DNA from: Roseovarius sp. 217
GTDB taxonomy: Bacteria > Pseudomonadota > Alphaproteobacteria > Rhodobacterales > Rhodobacteraceae
Length of the DNA stretch: 64,000 bases
Assembly (NCBI RefSeq): GCF_000152845.1
Contig: NZ_CH902587.1
Location: 66,867-130,866, forward strand
Reading direction: 5' to 3'
Part shown: one piece after another, positions 8,853 to 17,619 of the stretch
Layout of the letters: each line of letters opens with the position of its first letter
How positions within the stretch are numbered: the stretch's first letter is position 1
Notes under the pieces: generated by a model
Seen by the model: only the letters and a program-made list of their open reading frames with translations
What the model was told of the DNA's origin: nothing
Database searches by the model: none
Made by a program: the position numbers and the translations under genes

Positions 8853-11249
8853 TCAATGACCGTGCGCCAGTGCTCCCTTCGCCATCTGCTCGCCCACCGG
8901 TTCACCGCCCGAAGGCCCGTCCTTGATCCGATGGCCGTTCAAAAGCCGCAGCGCATTGGCGACCACCAACAGGGAAACGCCTACATCCGCAGCGATGGCG
9001 CCCCACATCGAGGCCATCCCGAACGCGGTCAGCCCGACGAACAGCGCCTTTGTTGCCAGCGATATACCGATATTCTGGTGGATAATCGTCATTGTCCGCC
9101 GAGAGTGAGTAATCAGCCACGGCACTCGAGCCAGATCGTCGGTCATCAGTGCAATATCTGCCGTTTCGATCGCCGCATCCGATCCGACAGCCCCCATGGC
9201 AATGGCATAATGCGCGCGCGCCATTGCGGGCGCGTCGTTCACGCCGTCGCCGATCATCGCCACCATATCGTGGCATTCCACCAGTTCCTCGATGGCCTTC
9301 ACCTTGTCTTCTGGCAAGAGTTCGGCGCGCACCTCGTCAATGCCGACCTCGGCCGCCACCGCACGTGCGGTGCGTTCGTTGTCGCCCGTCAACATCACGA
9401 TTGTCTTCACACCCTGCGCGTGCAGACGCGCAACGATACCCTTTGCATCGGGGCGAATGCGGTCACGAAGCTCCAGCACGCCGGTCACGCCGGTCTCGTC
9501 ACCCACGGCAACCAGGGTGCTGCCTGCCCCTTCGATCCGGTCCCGAAGATCCGCCGGAATGGCATTGCTGAAACCTTTCTCTTGGGCAAACCGATCTGAT
9601 CCGAGCCAGATCGCGCGCCGGTCGGCGCGTCCTTCGAGCCCGCGCCCAGGCACGGTCCGCGTGTCCTCTGCGGCAGACACGGAAACACCATCGCTTTCTG
9701 CGCGCGCGAGGATGGCGCGTGCCAGCGGGTGCGAGGACCGCGCCTCCAGACTGGCTGCCAGCGTGATGATTTCGCGAGCGGAGGCTTCACCCAGCGGGTG
9801 AACCGCCGCCACCTCAGGCTCGCCCATGGTGATCGTTCCCGTCTTGTCCATCGCCAGCGCTGTGGTGCGCCCTGGCGCTTCGACATAAGCGCCGCCCTTG
9901 ATGAGCACCCCTGCTCGCGCCGAAGCGGCCAGCGCTGCTACAATGGACACCGGCGTAGAAATGACCAGTGCGCAAGGACATGCGATGACAAGAAGGACCA
10001 GCGCATTGTAGAACCAATAGTCCCAGGCGCCGCCGAGCAAGAGTGGCGGCACCACCGCGATGGTGATCGCCACCGCCATCACGATGGGTGTATAAATGCG
10101 CGCGAATTTCGCCACCCATTGCTCGACCGGCGCGCGGCGGGCATGGGCATCACCGACCATACGGATGATCTTGGCCAACACTGTGTCGGAAGCTGCCTTG
10201 GTCGCTCGTACCGTCAGTGTGCCTTCGCCGTTGATCGTGCCGGCATAGACCTCATCGCCCGGCTCCTTTGGCACGAGCGCGCTTTCTCCGGTAATGGGAG
10301 CCTGATCGACGGCTCCCGCCCCCTCCACCACTTCACCGTCGAGGGGGATGCGGTCGCCGCCGCGCACAATGAAGCGATCGTTCACGGCGACCTCTGCCGC
10401 AGGCACATCGGTTTCGCTGCCATCTGATCGGATCACCCGAGCTGTCGGCGGCGCCAGATCCAGCAAGGCCGATACCGCGTTGCGGGCCCGCCCCACACTC
10501 CAGCTCTCAAGGTAAAGCGAAAGTGAGAAGAAAAACGCAACCGTCGCGGCCTCGAAGAATTCGCCCAGCCCGATGGCACCCGCCACTGCGACCACCATCA
10601 ACAAGTTCATGTCAGGGGAAAACCGTCGCGCGGAAGACCAAGCCTTGGGCGCGACCAGCCAGACCCCGAAGAGAATTGCCACCGCGAATAACCCTGCTTC
10701 CGCGAGTGGCATCGGCATTTCTCCGTGCCCTGCGAATAGCCCGAGCGCACCACCCATGCCGGTTTCGACGATGTGGTAGAGAAAACCTGCCACCCAGAAG
10801 CCGCCGCTGAGCGCGGTAAACCGCTTTTGACGTGCCAGATGCGCGGCCTGATTCTCTGCTGCGTTGTCGGCGTCCCACGGTTTTGCGCTCATGCCGGTAC
10901 TCGCGACCAGTTGCGAAATCTCGTTGTCCGAAATCCCGACTGCGGTATCCAGAATTGTCATCCGCCCATTGATGACATCGAACGCCAGATGCTCAGTCCC
11001 GCCGACTTTTGGACCGACCACCCTATTCAGGATTGCCACCTCTTCGGCACAATCCAGACCGGAAACTTGAAAACTTCGCCCATTCGACGGGATGGATTCT
11101 GCCGGTCCCGTGTTGGCTCCAGCACCGCAGCACGCAGCACCATCTCCATGAGAGTAGCGAGCTACGCTCGCATGTTTGTGATCATCAACATGATCGTGAC
11201 TGCAGTCAGAGCTGTGCTTGTGGTCGTGGCGGTGGCCATTGGAAGACAT
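8853..11249 (-). CDS. zntA: Zn/Cd/Pb-exporting P1B-type ATPase
   Basis: The 798-residue pump has a His-rich N-terminus (HRHDHKHSSDCSHDH and more), a degenerate HMA domain with GLDCAEE, then the P-type core: TGES, the membrane CPC at 424-426, phosphorylation site DKTGT with D468, and GDGVNDAP. The form CPCALVISTP and an Asp in the last membrane part (IAADVGVSLLVV) are typical of the P1B-2 class that exports Zn(II), Cd(II) and Pb(II). A GAGGT ribosome-binding site precedes the ATG. A MerR-type promoter lies 34-64 bases upstream; no ZntR/CadR gene is in the window. The L,D-transpeptidase follows in the same direction. Confidence 0.9.
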   Translation of the reverse strand: MSSNGHRHDHKHSSDCSHDHVDDHKHASVARYSHGDGAACCGAGANTGPAESIPSNGRSFQVSGLDCAEEVAILNRVVGPKVGGTEHLAFDVINGRMTILDTAVGISDNEISQLVASTGMSAKPWDADNAAENQAAHLARQKRFTALSGGFWVAGFLYHIVETGMGGALGLFAGHGEMPMPLAEAGLFAVAILFGVWLVAPKAWSSARRFSPDMNLLMVVAVAGAIGLGEFFEAATVAFFFSLSLYLESWSVGRARNAVSALLDLAPPTARVIRSDGSETDVPAAEVAVNDRFIVRGGDRIPLDGEVVEGAGAVDQAPITGESALVPKEPGDEVYAGTINGEGTLTVRATKAASDTVLAKIIRMVGDAHARRAPVEQWVAKFARIYTPIVMAVAITIAVVPPLLLGGAWDYWFYNALVLLVIACPCALVISTPVSIVAALAASARAGVLIKGGAYVEAPGRTTALAMDKTGTITMGEPEVAAVHPLGEASAREIITLAASLEARSSHPLARAILARAESDGVSVSAAEDTRTVPGRGLEGRADRRAIWLGSDRFAQEKGFSNAIPADLRDRIEGAGSTLVAVGDETGVTGVLELRDRIRPDAKGIVARLHAQGVKTIVMLTGDNERTARAVAAEVGIDEVRAELLPEDKVKAIEELVECHDMVAMIGDGVNDAPAMARAHYAIAMGAVGSDAAIETADIALMTDDLARVPWLITHSRRTMTIIHQNIGISLATKALFVGLTAFGMASMWGAIAADVGVSLLVVANALRLLNGHRIKDGPSGGEPVGEQMAKGALAHGH

Positions 11250-11282
11250 GGGATTGACCTCGGGATTCGTTCATTCCACATT

Positions 11283-11313
11283 GAGATAGCCCCTACAGTA
11301 ACTAGAGCTTCAA
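11283..11313 (-). promoter_or_regulatory. MerR-type promoter of zntA
   Basis: On the minus strand, TTGAAG (-35) and TATCTC (-10) are 19 bases apart, the long spacing diagnostic of MerR-family control. The spacer holds the imperfect dyad CTCTAGT-T-ACTGTAG, resembling CadR/PbrR/ZntR boxes. It faces zntA. Confidence 0.6.
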
Positions 11314-11418
11314 GAGCTAAAACAGAAACTTGGTCAAGTAAGGACACCGATCTGCGGAACCTTGAAACGCGTTGCCAAGTCTGTGGACGCGGCTGACCTG
11401 CCAAAGAGTGAGATAGAT

Positions 11419-11688
11419 ATGCTTCAAAAATATGCGGTGTTCATGGTTGCAACATTGGCCCTAGCTGGCTGTGCGGTGCCTCCGAAGGAAGACAACGATC
11501 CATTCAGGATCGGGAATATTCCAGAGTCTGTCGCAGCCCTTGCTGCACCCGACCAAGATCTCAACGCGGCACGGCTACGTCCCGAAGATAACTGCTATTG
11601 GTATAATCATAATGGGCCGGTGGAAACGACCTTGGTCCCGTTGCGATCGGCGGGCGGCAATCCCATCTGCGTCGCGCGCCAATCCTGA
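11419..11688 (+). CDS. Small lipoprotein of unknown function
   Basis: The 89-residue product has a short hydrophobic leader ending in LAGC (lipobox, Cys about residue 18). The mature part has PEDNCYWYNHNGPVETTLVPLRSAGGNPICVA, with two further Cys that could pair. I chose the ATG at 11419 because it gives a normal lipoprotein leader; an ATG at 11362 would add a polar extension. It stands alone on the plus strand between zntA and a L,D-transpeptidase. It may be an outer-membrane or cell-wall-associated partner; function is not known. Confidence 0.6.
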   Translation: MLQKYAVFMVATLALAGCAVPPKEDNDPFRIGNIPESVAALAAPDQDLNAARLRPEDNCYWYNHNGPVETTLVPLRSAGGNPICVARQS

Positions 11689-11727
11689 TTGGCACGTTCG
11701 AGCTTCGGACTGACGACGCGCCTTGGG

Positions 11728-12393
11728 TCAGCTCTGCGGAGTCACGCTGTCCTCGGCCGAATATAGGAACGCCGTCGAGCCAATCTCCACGTTTGGATAC
11801 AGATCGTTTATGTGCGCCATGACCATCCGGACGCAACCGGAACTTGCTCGTCCGCCGATGCTTCGCGGCTGTGGTGTACCGTGGATGCGCAGATAGGTGT
11901 CTCGGTCCCCGACATAGAGATAAAGCGCCCGTGACCCGAGCGCGTTCTCAGGTCCGGGTTCCATACCGTCAGCGATGTCGGCGTAGAGCTCCGGGTCGCG
12001 GTTAATCATGTTCTGTGTTGGCTGCCAATGCGGCCACCTGACCTTGCGCTTGATCGTGTAGACACCCGGCTCATAAAGTTTGCCGCGAGCGATCGCGACG
12101 CCATAGCGCATCGCAGTGCCGCCTTCCTCGATATGGTAAAGATAGCGCGCCACGGCGTCGACATGAATGTCACCGGCCACAAGACCATTTTTAGCTACAA
12201 CCCGCTGCGGCAGAAAGCGCGGGTGTAGGCCCCACGGGTTTGATGTGGCTGGGTTATAGCCCGGCGGTGTTACCTGTGCATCCCAAGCACCCTTTTCCGC
12301 TTCAGTGGGCCAGGTGTCAGCGAGGAGCGGACTTGAGATAGACGCGGAGAAAAGTGCAGCGGTCGTCTGGATGAAATGTCGTCTTGTCAGCAT
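11728..12393 (-). CDS. L,D-transpeptidase (YkuD family), copy 2, Tat leader
   Basis: The 221-residue product begins MLTRRHFIQTTAALF, a twin-arginine-type signal, and contains the YkuD catalytic block RIHGTPQPRSIGGRASSGCVRM with the active His and Cys. The preceding ENALGSRALYLYVG is shared with copies 3 and 4. The ATG at 12393 is preferred over one 42 bases upstream because the leader starts cleanly there. A MerR-type promoter lies about 120 bases upstream. Its role is likely peptidoglycan 3-3 cross-linking in the periplasm under metal stress. Confidence 0.85.
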   Translation of the reverse strand: MLTRRHFIQTTAALFSASISSPLLADTWPTEAEKGAWDAQVTPPGYNPATSNPWGLHPRFLPQRVVAKNGLVAGDIHVDAVARYLYHIEEGGTAMRYGVAIARGKLYEPGVYTIKRKVRWPHWQPTQNMINRDPELYADIADGMEPGPENALGSRALYLYVGDRDTYLRIHGTPQPRSIGGRASSGCVRMVMAHINDLYPNVEIGSTAFLYSAEDSVTPQS

Positions 12394-12511
12394 CTTTCTT
12401 GTTCCTTTCACGCTATTGGCGGCGATCCAACCCACATCCCGAATTTTTTTACCTAGGAAGGAGTCAAGTTATTACAGACGACTATGCTCCATGGGGCCGA
12501 CCGTTATCGAT

Positions 12512-12542
12512 GCCTTAACTCTTAAAGTTACTAGAGGTTCAA
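12512..12542 (-). promoter_or_regulatory. MerR-type promoter upstream of L,D-transpeptidase copy 2
   Basis: On the minus strand, TTGAAC (-35) is followed after 19 bases by TAAGGC (-10). The spacer CTCTAGTAACTTTAAGAGT has the half-site CTCTAGT also seen in the zntA promoter and a partly matching reverse arm. It faces the transpeptidase at 12393. The weak -10 fits an activator-dependent promoter. Confidence 0.45.
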
Positions 12543-12662
12543 GAAAAATATTGATCCCGCACGGGCATGTGTTTTCGCAACTTACGTATGGACAACCCTT
12601 GGTGCCTAGGTCAGTTCAAAAACCTCTGACCTCAACCGCCCTTCATTGTCACCGTCTCGAGT

Positions 12663-12896
12663 TCAGGCTGCCTCGTAGTTTGTGAACGGCTTCGTGGTCC
12701 CCTCTCGATTGACCAAATGTACAACATAGGCCTCACGTTCCGATTCTGGCCCATGCCCTGGCGATCCGTAAGGCACACCGGGGACTTCAAGGCCAACAGC
12801 GTTTGGGCGCTCATCCAACAGACGGCGAATGTCGGCGACCGGGACGTGGCCTTCGATCATATAGCCGCCGAAGGCTAATGACTTTTCGTTTTCCAT
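12663..12896 (-). pseudogene. DUF411 metal-binding protein, N-terminal half missing
   Basis: The 77-residue frame MENEKSLAFGGYMIEGHVPV... matches the C-terminal half of the DUF411 family (GGYxxEGHVPxxDIRRLL, GLxVPGxPxGSPG, ESEREAYxVxL). Intact members are about 130-150 residues with a CGCC-type motif near the start. That half is absent here, and I could not find it in the other frames upstream. AAGAGG before the ATG means it may still be translated. It lies 96 bases after the DsbA-like gene. It is probably a decayed copper-linked gene, though a short functional variant cannot be excluded. Confidence 0.65.
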
Positions 12897-12992
12897 AGTG
12901 AGACCTCTTGCTCCAGATAACTTCGGAGATAGGGGTTCCAGCGGGTGGAAGATCAAGGGCTATAAGGGCCGATCTCATAATCGTCCCCCCTT

Positions 12993-13727
12993 TCACTCGG
13001 GGACGAGTTCTGCTATCTTTTCAAGAAGTGTGCCGCGCTCGATCACACCGGGGATTATTTCGTCACCCAATACGAACGTCGGCGTTCCAGTTATACCCAA
13101 AGCTTCTGCGAAACGCAGAGAGGCCGCAATGTGATCACTCACTGAATCAGATTGCATATCTGTTTTCAAAACTTCGAGATCGAGCCCCACATCGCCTGCA
13201 ATTTTCATAACGCTTGCTTCAACGGCTTGCCCGTTCAATGCCATCATTGCCTCGTGAAACTGCTGATATTTACCTTGGTTTCTCGCGGCAAGTGACGCGC
13301 GCGCCGCAACTTCGGAACCGGGCCCTAGGATCGGGAATTCACGATAAATAATGCGGACATCCTTGCTTGCCTCCAGTACCGCTTTGACCTCTGGTGCAGC
13401 GCGGCGACAATACCCGCAGTTATAGTCAAAGAACTCGACAAGTGTGACGCTGCCATCCAAGTTCCCGAAGATCGGAGCATTCTGTTCGAAATCATCGCGC
13501 AACTCAGACAGGGCGTCAGTCTGCGCTTCGGCGAGCGCTACATTTTCACGTTCCTGAAGGATTGAAAGCGCTTCGATCAGAATTTCGGGTTTTTCCAAGA
13601 TCGCTTCAAGTGCGAGACGCTTGATATCTGCTTCATTGAGTTCTTGTGCGGCCACAGTAGTAACAGGAAATGCTGCTAATACTGTTGCAAGAACAATTTT
13701 CGACAGGCCGCGTCGCGCTAATAACAT
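12993..13727 (-). CDS. DsbA-family periplasmic thiol-disulfide protein
   Basis: The 244-residue product has a Sec signal (about residues 1-27) and an N-terminal helical segment rich in Glu and Leu (LNEADIKRLALEAILEKPEILIEAL) as in the ScsC/BdbD group. A thioredoxin fold follows with active site CGYC at 104-107 (FFDYNCGYC) and the cis-Pro region ITGTPTFVLGDE. ScsC-type proteins assist folding and protect thiols under copper stress. AGGAAGGA precedes the ATG. It lies between the L,D-transpeptidase genes, whose active-site Cys could be a client; this is inference. Confidence 0.85.
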   Translation of the reverse strand: MLLARRGLSKIVLATVLAAFPVTTVAAQELNEADIKRLALEAILEKPEILIEALSILQERENVALAEAQTDALSELRDDFEQNAPIFGNLDGSVTLVEFFDYNCGYCRRAAPEVKAVLEASKDVRIIYREFPILGPGSEVAARASLAARNQGKYQQFHEAMMALNGQAVEASVMKIAGDVGLDLEVLKTDMQSDSVSDHIAASLRFAEALGITGTPTFVLGDEIIPGVIERGTLLEKIAELVPE

Positions 13728-13837
13728 CTTGAATCCTTCCTAGGATTGAGAGAGATCCGGGGTGATTGAGTTATCTTCCCTAGGAAATCTTCTGCTGAAA
13801 AGCTACCAAAACACGCTGATCTCGCCAAGGCAGTGTT

Positions 13838-14413
13838 CTAAGTTGCGGGGTATAGGATCACACGGGTGTCCAGCGGGACTTTATCATAAAATTGGACAAT
13901 CTGATCGTTCACCAATCTGGCGCACCCGTTCGAGACTGCACGGCCGATAGTGGTTGGGTCATTTGTGCCATGCACACGCAAAAAGGTATCGCCACGACCC
14001 GGTTGAAAGAGGTAGAGGGCCCGCGCACCTAGAGGATTGCTCAAACCGCCAGGCATTCCATTTCGTAAGGGACCATATTTCTGAGGCTCACGACGCAACA
14101 TGCCCGGGGTCGGTGTCCAGCTGGGCCATTCCTTCTTTGCCCCAACATAGAATTCGCCTGCCTCATAAAGACTCGGGCGACCGATCCCGACGGTATAGCG
14201 AATTGCAGTGTTGTCAGGTTGGGTCCAGAAGAGGGCAAACTGGCTTGGGAAAACATGAATTTCGTAGGGATCAGCGCCTCCTGGGATGCTTACTACTTGA
14301 GGCAAATACTCCGGCGGCAAATCATACTTTGGCAGCACTACATGAGCTGAAACGGGCTGACTGCACAAAGCTCCGACAGCCCCGGTGGCAAAGAGAAATT
14401 TTCGTCGTTTCAT
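13838..14413 (-). CDS. L,D-transpeptidase (YkuD family), copy 3
   Basis: The 191-residue product starts MKRRKFLFATGAVGALC, a Tat-like leader with cleavage after SAHA-type residues, followed by a YkuD domain with the catalytic block RVHGTNDPTTIGRAVSNGCARL. SNPLGARALYLF just before it matches copies 2 and 4. It is 83 bases downstream of copy 4 on the same strand, so these two are probably one transcript from the promoter at 15117-15147. Confidence 0.85.
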   Translation of the reverse strand: MKRRKFLFATGAVGALCSQPVSAHVVLPKYDLPPEYLPQVVSIPGGADPYEIHVFPSQFALFWTQPDNTAIRYTVGIGRPSLYEAGEFYVGAKKEWPSWTPTPGMLRREPQKYGPLRNGMPGGLSNPLGARALYLFQPGRGDTFLRVHGTNDPTTIGRAVSNGCARLVNDQIVQFYDKVPLDTRVILYPAT

Positions 14414-14496
14414 GAAACTATGGCTTTCGAGTAGTGAACGTAGAATGAGCGCTGGTACACGAGATCAGACTTTAACAAGTCATGCGAAGTGCGGGA

Positions 14497-15087
14497 TCAA
14501 AACAGCTTGACTTGTGTTCCTACTTCGGCCAAAGCAAACAATTCTTTGATATGTTCGTTATAAAGACCAATGCACCCATTTGATGATCGGCGGCCAATCT
14601 TCCGCGTGTCTCCTGTCCCGTGGACGCGATAATACTGCCATGACAGGTAGAGAGCGTGCGTGCCCAAAGGATTATCAGGACCAGGTGGAAAGTAGTCGGG
14701 CCATTCAGGATTGCGGATTTTCATTGAAGGAGTTGGGCGCCAGCTTGGACCTTCCACTTTCTTGATCACGCTAGTGTACCCGCGTTTGGTAAGATCTTCG
14801 GACTCAGGCACACTGGAAGGATAAAGCTTATAAACGCTTTGGTTTTCGGACCAATACTGCACCGCTCGGGAATCTATATCGCAGAGTATTACCCCATGTT
14901 TCAGGTTGTCGAAGTGATCCTCCCAATTCGCGACAGCAAAACCGGACGAGTTCCTACGTACAACCGGTGATGCTAGCGGAGGCGTGTTTTGGGCAAATGC
15001 GGTGCCCGCTTTCAGAGTGAGGCCGCTCGCCGCTGCTCCAAGCAGGATACTGCGCCGCGAGATAGCCGCATCTTTTACAAACTTCAT
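14497..15087 (-). CDS. L,D-transpeptidase (YkuD family), copy 4, Tat leader
   Basis: The 196-residue product has the leader ISRRSILLGAAASGLTLKAGTAFA (twin-arginine type) and a YkuD domain ending with the catalytic block RVHGTGDTRKIGRRSSNGCIGL. It shares the DNPLGTHALYL segment with copies 2 and 3. A MerR-type promoter with a good dyad lies 30-60 bases upstream. It is the first gene of a likely operon with copy 3. Confidence 0.87.
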   Translation of the reverse strand: MKFVKDAAISRRSILLGAAASGLTLKAGTAFAQNTPPLASPVVRRNSSGFAVANWEDHFDNLKHGVILCDIDSRAVQYWSENQSVYKLYPSSVPESEDLTKRGYTSVIKKVEGPSWRPTPSMKIRNPEWPDYFPPGPDNPLGTHALYLSWQYYRVHGTGDTRKIGRRSSNGCIGLYNEHIKELFALAEVGTQVKLF

Positions 15088-15116
15088 TCCACTACCCTCA
15101 AACTAAACTTTTCCGG

Positions 15117-15147
15117 TTTCTACAACCTTCACCCACTGGAGGTTCAA
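15117..15147 (-). promoter_or_regulatory. CueR/MerR-type promoter of L,D-transpeptidase copies 4 and 3
   Basis: On the minus strand, TTGAAC and TAGAAA are 19 bases apart. The region contains a near-perfect dyad AACCTCCA...TGAAGGTT (7 of 8 matched), close to the ACCTTCC/GGAAGGT boxes of copper regulators of the CueR/HmrR type. Confidence 0.6.
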
Positions 15148-15363
15148 CCAATTTAATATCACAAAAATGTGAGGTCAGTAATTTTGAGATTTTCGACAGG
15201 CGAGTGATAGCGTCTGAGATTCTCCCCGAAATTCGGACACTGGCGTAAGCTGCGATTTGTAGTCTGCTGATCTTCAACACGAAGGAGATCTGACATGTCG
15301 AAACGGAAGCAGCATCGCCCAGAATTTAAGACCAAGGTCGCATTAGGTTCCAGACTCATTGAT

Positions 15364-15801
15364 TCAGAGCCAGAACAAGACGGTCGCGGCGAGCGCGATT
15401 GCTGAGAGGGATACGGTTGGGGATCTGTCGTAGCGAGTGGCAACCCGCCGCCAGTCCTTCAGGCGTCCGAACATGATCTCGATCCGGTTGCGCCTCTTGT
15501 ATCTCCGCTTGTCGTATTTGATAGGTTTGTCGCGCGACTTACGTCCCGGGATGCAGGGCTTGATCCCCTTTTCTATCAACGCCTCACGGAACCAGTCCGC
15601 ATCATATCCTCGATCCCCCAGTAGCCAGTCAGCCGATGGCAGGCTGCTCACCAGCGCCCTGGCACCGGTGTAGTCGCTGACCTGCCCACCAGTGATGAAG
15701 AACCGGATCGGACGCCCTGCGGCGTCGGTGACAGCATGCAGCTTTGTGTTCATGCCACCTTTCGTGCGCCCGATCAGCCTTCCACGCCCCCTTTTTTTAA
15801 A
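15364..15801 (-). CDS. IS5-family transposase, second frame (by -1 frameshift)
   Basis: The frame continues the transposase from the A7 slip site: RGRGRLIGRTKGGMNTKLHAV, then LGDRGYDADWFREAL (second catalytic Asp) and the C-terminal KRRYKRRNRIEIMFGRLKDWRRVATRYDR segment containing the catalytic Glu of the DDE triad. It has no start codon of its own in a suitable place. Production as a fusion with the first frame is the usual arrangement in this group. Confidence 0.85.
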   Translation of the reverse strand, partial: FKKRGRGRLIGRTKGGMNTKLHAVTDAAGRPIRFFITGGQVSDYTGARALVSSLPSADWLLGDRGYDADWFREALIEKGIKPCIPGRKSRDKPIKYDKRRYKRRNRIEIMFGRLKDWRRVATRYDRSPTVSLSAIALAATVLFWL

Positions 15802-16121
15802 CGCAGGCTGGAGGCCGTGCGATGCGCCTTGAGGTAGGTCGCGTCGATCATGATCGTCTTCCGGTCCGTTCCCTCCGAAGCCAACCCAACCATGATCCGG
15901 GCAAACACGCCCATGTCGCTCCACCGCTTCCATCGGTTGTAGAGCGCCTTGGATGGATCATATTCCTTTGGCGCGTCGCTCCAACGCAAGCCATTGCGAT
16001 TAATGAAAATAATGCCACTCAGAACACGCCTGTCATCGACGCGTGGCTTGCCATGGCTCTTCGGAAAGTACGGTCGAAGCCGTGCCATCTGCTCATCGTT
16101 CAGCCAGAAAAGATTGCTCAT
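15774..16121 (-). CDS. IS5-family transposase, first frame
   Basis: The frame starts at the ATG at 16121 (MSNLFWLNDEQMARLRPYFP, AGGGGGCG upstream) and encodes the DUF4096-like DNA-binding start and the first catalytic Asp region (TIMIDATYLKAHRTA). It ends shortly after a run of seven A on the coding strand (15792-15798), where a -1 slip would join it to the second frame. Confidence 0.85.
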   Translation of the reverse strand: MSNLFWLNDEQMARLRPYFPKSHGKPRVDDRRVLSGIIFINRNGLRWSDAPKEYDPSKALYNRWKRWSDMGVFARIMVGLASEGTDRKTIMIDATYLKAHRTASSLRLKKGGVEG

Positions 16122-16327
16122 CACGCCCCCTAAAGTTTGGGAGCTTGAATCAAGATCGCGCGGAGACCGCAACCAAATCAATGGGTCCAGAGCCTAGAGG
16201 CGCTGAAGGGCGAAGAGACGGTCAGCGAGTTGATCAGTCGATTTGGGGTTCACTCAACGATGCCCCCTCAATGGAAATTATATGCCTGCCCGGGTCGCTT
16301 CTGAGTGGAAATCAACAGCCTCGGCAG

Positions 16328-17569
16328 GAAATGGATGCCGCCATGCAATTTCCCGGCGTATCGAACGCCTGGACGATGCCGATCCGGGCGCGCATCGACA
16401 TGCTGTCCACCGGCATCCGCACGCCTGTGGGGATCAAGGTCTTCGGCACCAGCCTGACCGAGATGGAAAAGGTCGCCCGTGAGGTCGAAGCCGTGGTACG
16501 AACGGTGCCCGGAACGACCAGCGCCTATGCCGAACGGGTGATCGGCGGCTATTACTTCGACATCACCCCGGACCGTACAGCGCTTGGCCGCTACGGTCTG
16601 TCGGTGCAGGATGTGCAAGAGGTAATCGGCATGGCGTTGGGGGCCAAGGCCATCACGCAGACCGTCGAGGGGCGCGAGCGCTACGACGTCGCAATGCGCT
16701 ATCCGGCGACACTGAGGTCTGATCCGGAGGCGATTGGGCGCGAGGTTCAGGTTGCACTGCCGGGCGGTGGCACCATTCCACTGGGGGACGTGGCCACCAT
16801 TGAACGCACCCGCGGAGCTACGTCGATCCGCACCGAGAACGGACAGCTTGCCGTATATATCTTTGTCGATATCGTCGGACGCGATCTTGGCGGCTATGTG
16901 GCCGAAGCTCAGGCGGCGGTCGCGGCCTCCGTCACTCTGCCACCCGGCTATTCTTTGGGCTGGAGCGGTCAGTTCGAATACCTTGAACGCGCGAAACAGC
17001 GGCTGGCCACTGTTGTGCCGCTGACGCTGGCGCTGATCTTTCTGCTGCTTTACCTAAACTTCCGCCGCCTGACGGAAACCTTGATCGTGATGTTGTCGCT
17101 GCCTTTCGCTCTGGTCGGTGGCATTTGGCTCATGTGGTTCATGGGCTTCAACATGTCGGTTAAGGTGGCCGTCGGGTTTATCGCGCTGGCCGGGGTGGCG
17201 GCTGAAACCGGAGTGATCATGTTGATCTATCTCGATCAGGCGTTGAATGAAGCGCGTGCCCGCGCGGGCGACAGGGACCTGACCCGCGACGAGCTCCACG
17301 CCGCGATCATGGTGGGTGCAGTAGACCGCGTGCGCCCCAAGATGATGACAGTTGTCGCAATCATGGCCGGCCTGATGCCGATCCTTTGGGCGCATGGCAC
17401 CGGGTCCGAGATCATGCAGCGCATCGCAGTGCCCATGATCGGGGGAATGGTGTCGTCAACCTTGCTGACCCTGATCGTCATTCCGGCGGTTTATGCCATC
17501 ATCAAAGGGTGGGGCCTGAAGCAAGCCGGTACAGTGCCTGATTTGGCCCTCGGGCGGGCCGCAGAATAA
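16328..17569 (+). pseudogene. cusA: cusA/czcA-type RND efflux pump, 5'-truncated
   Basis: From about 16328 the frame encodes the C-terminal 40 percent of a heavy-metal RND pump: EMDAAMQFPGVSNAWTMPIRARIDMLSTG, RTPVGIKVFG, the porter loop, and then the last membrane helices (VPLTLALIFLLLYLNFRRL, VAAETGVIMLIYLDQAL, RVRPKMMTVVAIMAGLMPIL). CusA proteins are about 1040 residues; only about 413 remain. The break coincides with the IS3 remnant. The first half, the CusB adaptor and the promoter are missing, so no functional Cu/Ag pump can be made. It converges on the BNR-repeat gene. Confidence 0.85.
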
Positions 17570-17619
17570 GGGCAACGGCGTCAAGCAAGCAATAGGATAT
17601 TGAGATGTATGCTCGAAAC

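Larger units (their letters stand above)
15346..16194 (-). mobile_element. IS5-family (IS427-group-like) insertion sequence, 849 bp
   Basis: Ends at 15346 (GGTTCCAGACTCATTGATTC) and 16194 (reverse complement GGCTCTGGACCCATTGATTT) are inverted repeats matching at about 16 of 22 positions. The element is flanked by a TA duplication (15344-15345 and 16195-16196), proved by the host orfA reading continuously when one TA is removed. It carries a two-frame transposase on the minus strand. Both transposase frames look intact, so it may still move. Confidence 0.85.
15215..16275 (+). mobile_element. IS3-family remnant, split by another IS
   Basis: A left-end-like sequence from about 15215 (TGAGATTCTCCCCGAAATTC) is followed by GAAGGAG and an orfA start at 15295 encoding MSKRKQHRPEFKTKVAL. 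The frame is interrupted at 15345 and resumes at 16195 with EALKGEETVSELISRFGV, giving a continuous IS3-type OrfA once the insertion and its TA duplication are removed. After QWK near 16270 the similarity ends. OrfB and the right end are gone, so this is a dead fragment joined to truncated cusA. Confidence 0.75.

Noticed and set aside
12452..13784. Five CCTAGG sites in 1.3 kb, two of them within near-identical CCTAGGAAGGAkTC stretches in opposite orientation.
   Set aside because: One of the pair is the ribosome-binding site of the DsbA-like gene, and the similarity fades quickly outside it. It may be chance plus a purine-rich binding site, so I did not call a repeat.
16043..16327. In-frame extension of truncated cusA upstream through the IS end.
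   Set aside because: The extension is IS sequence and junction sequence read by chance; it has no RND features.
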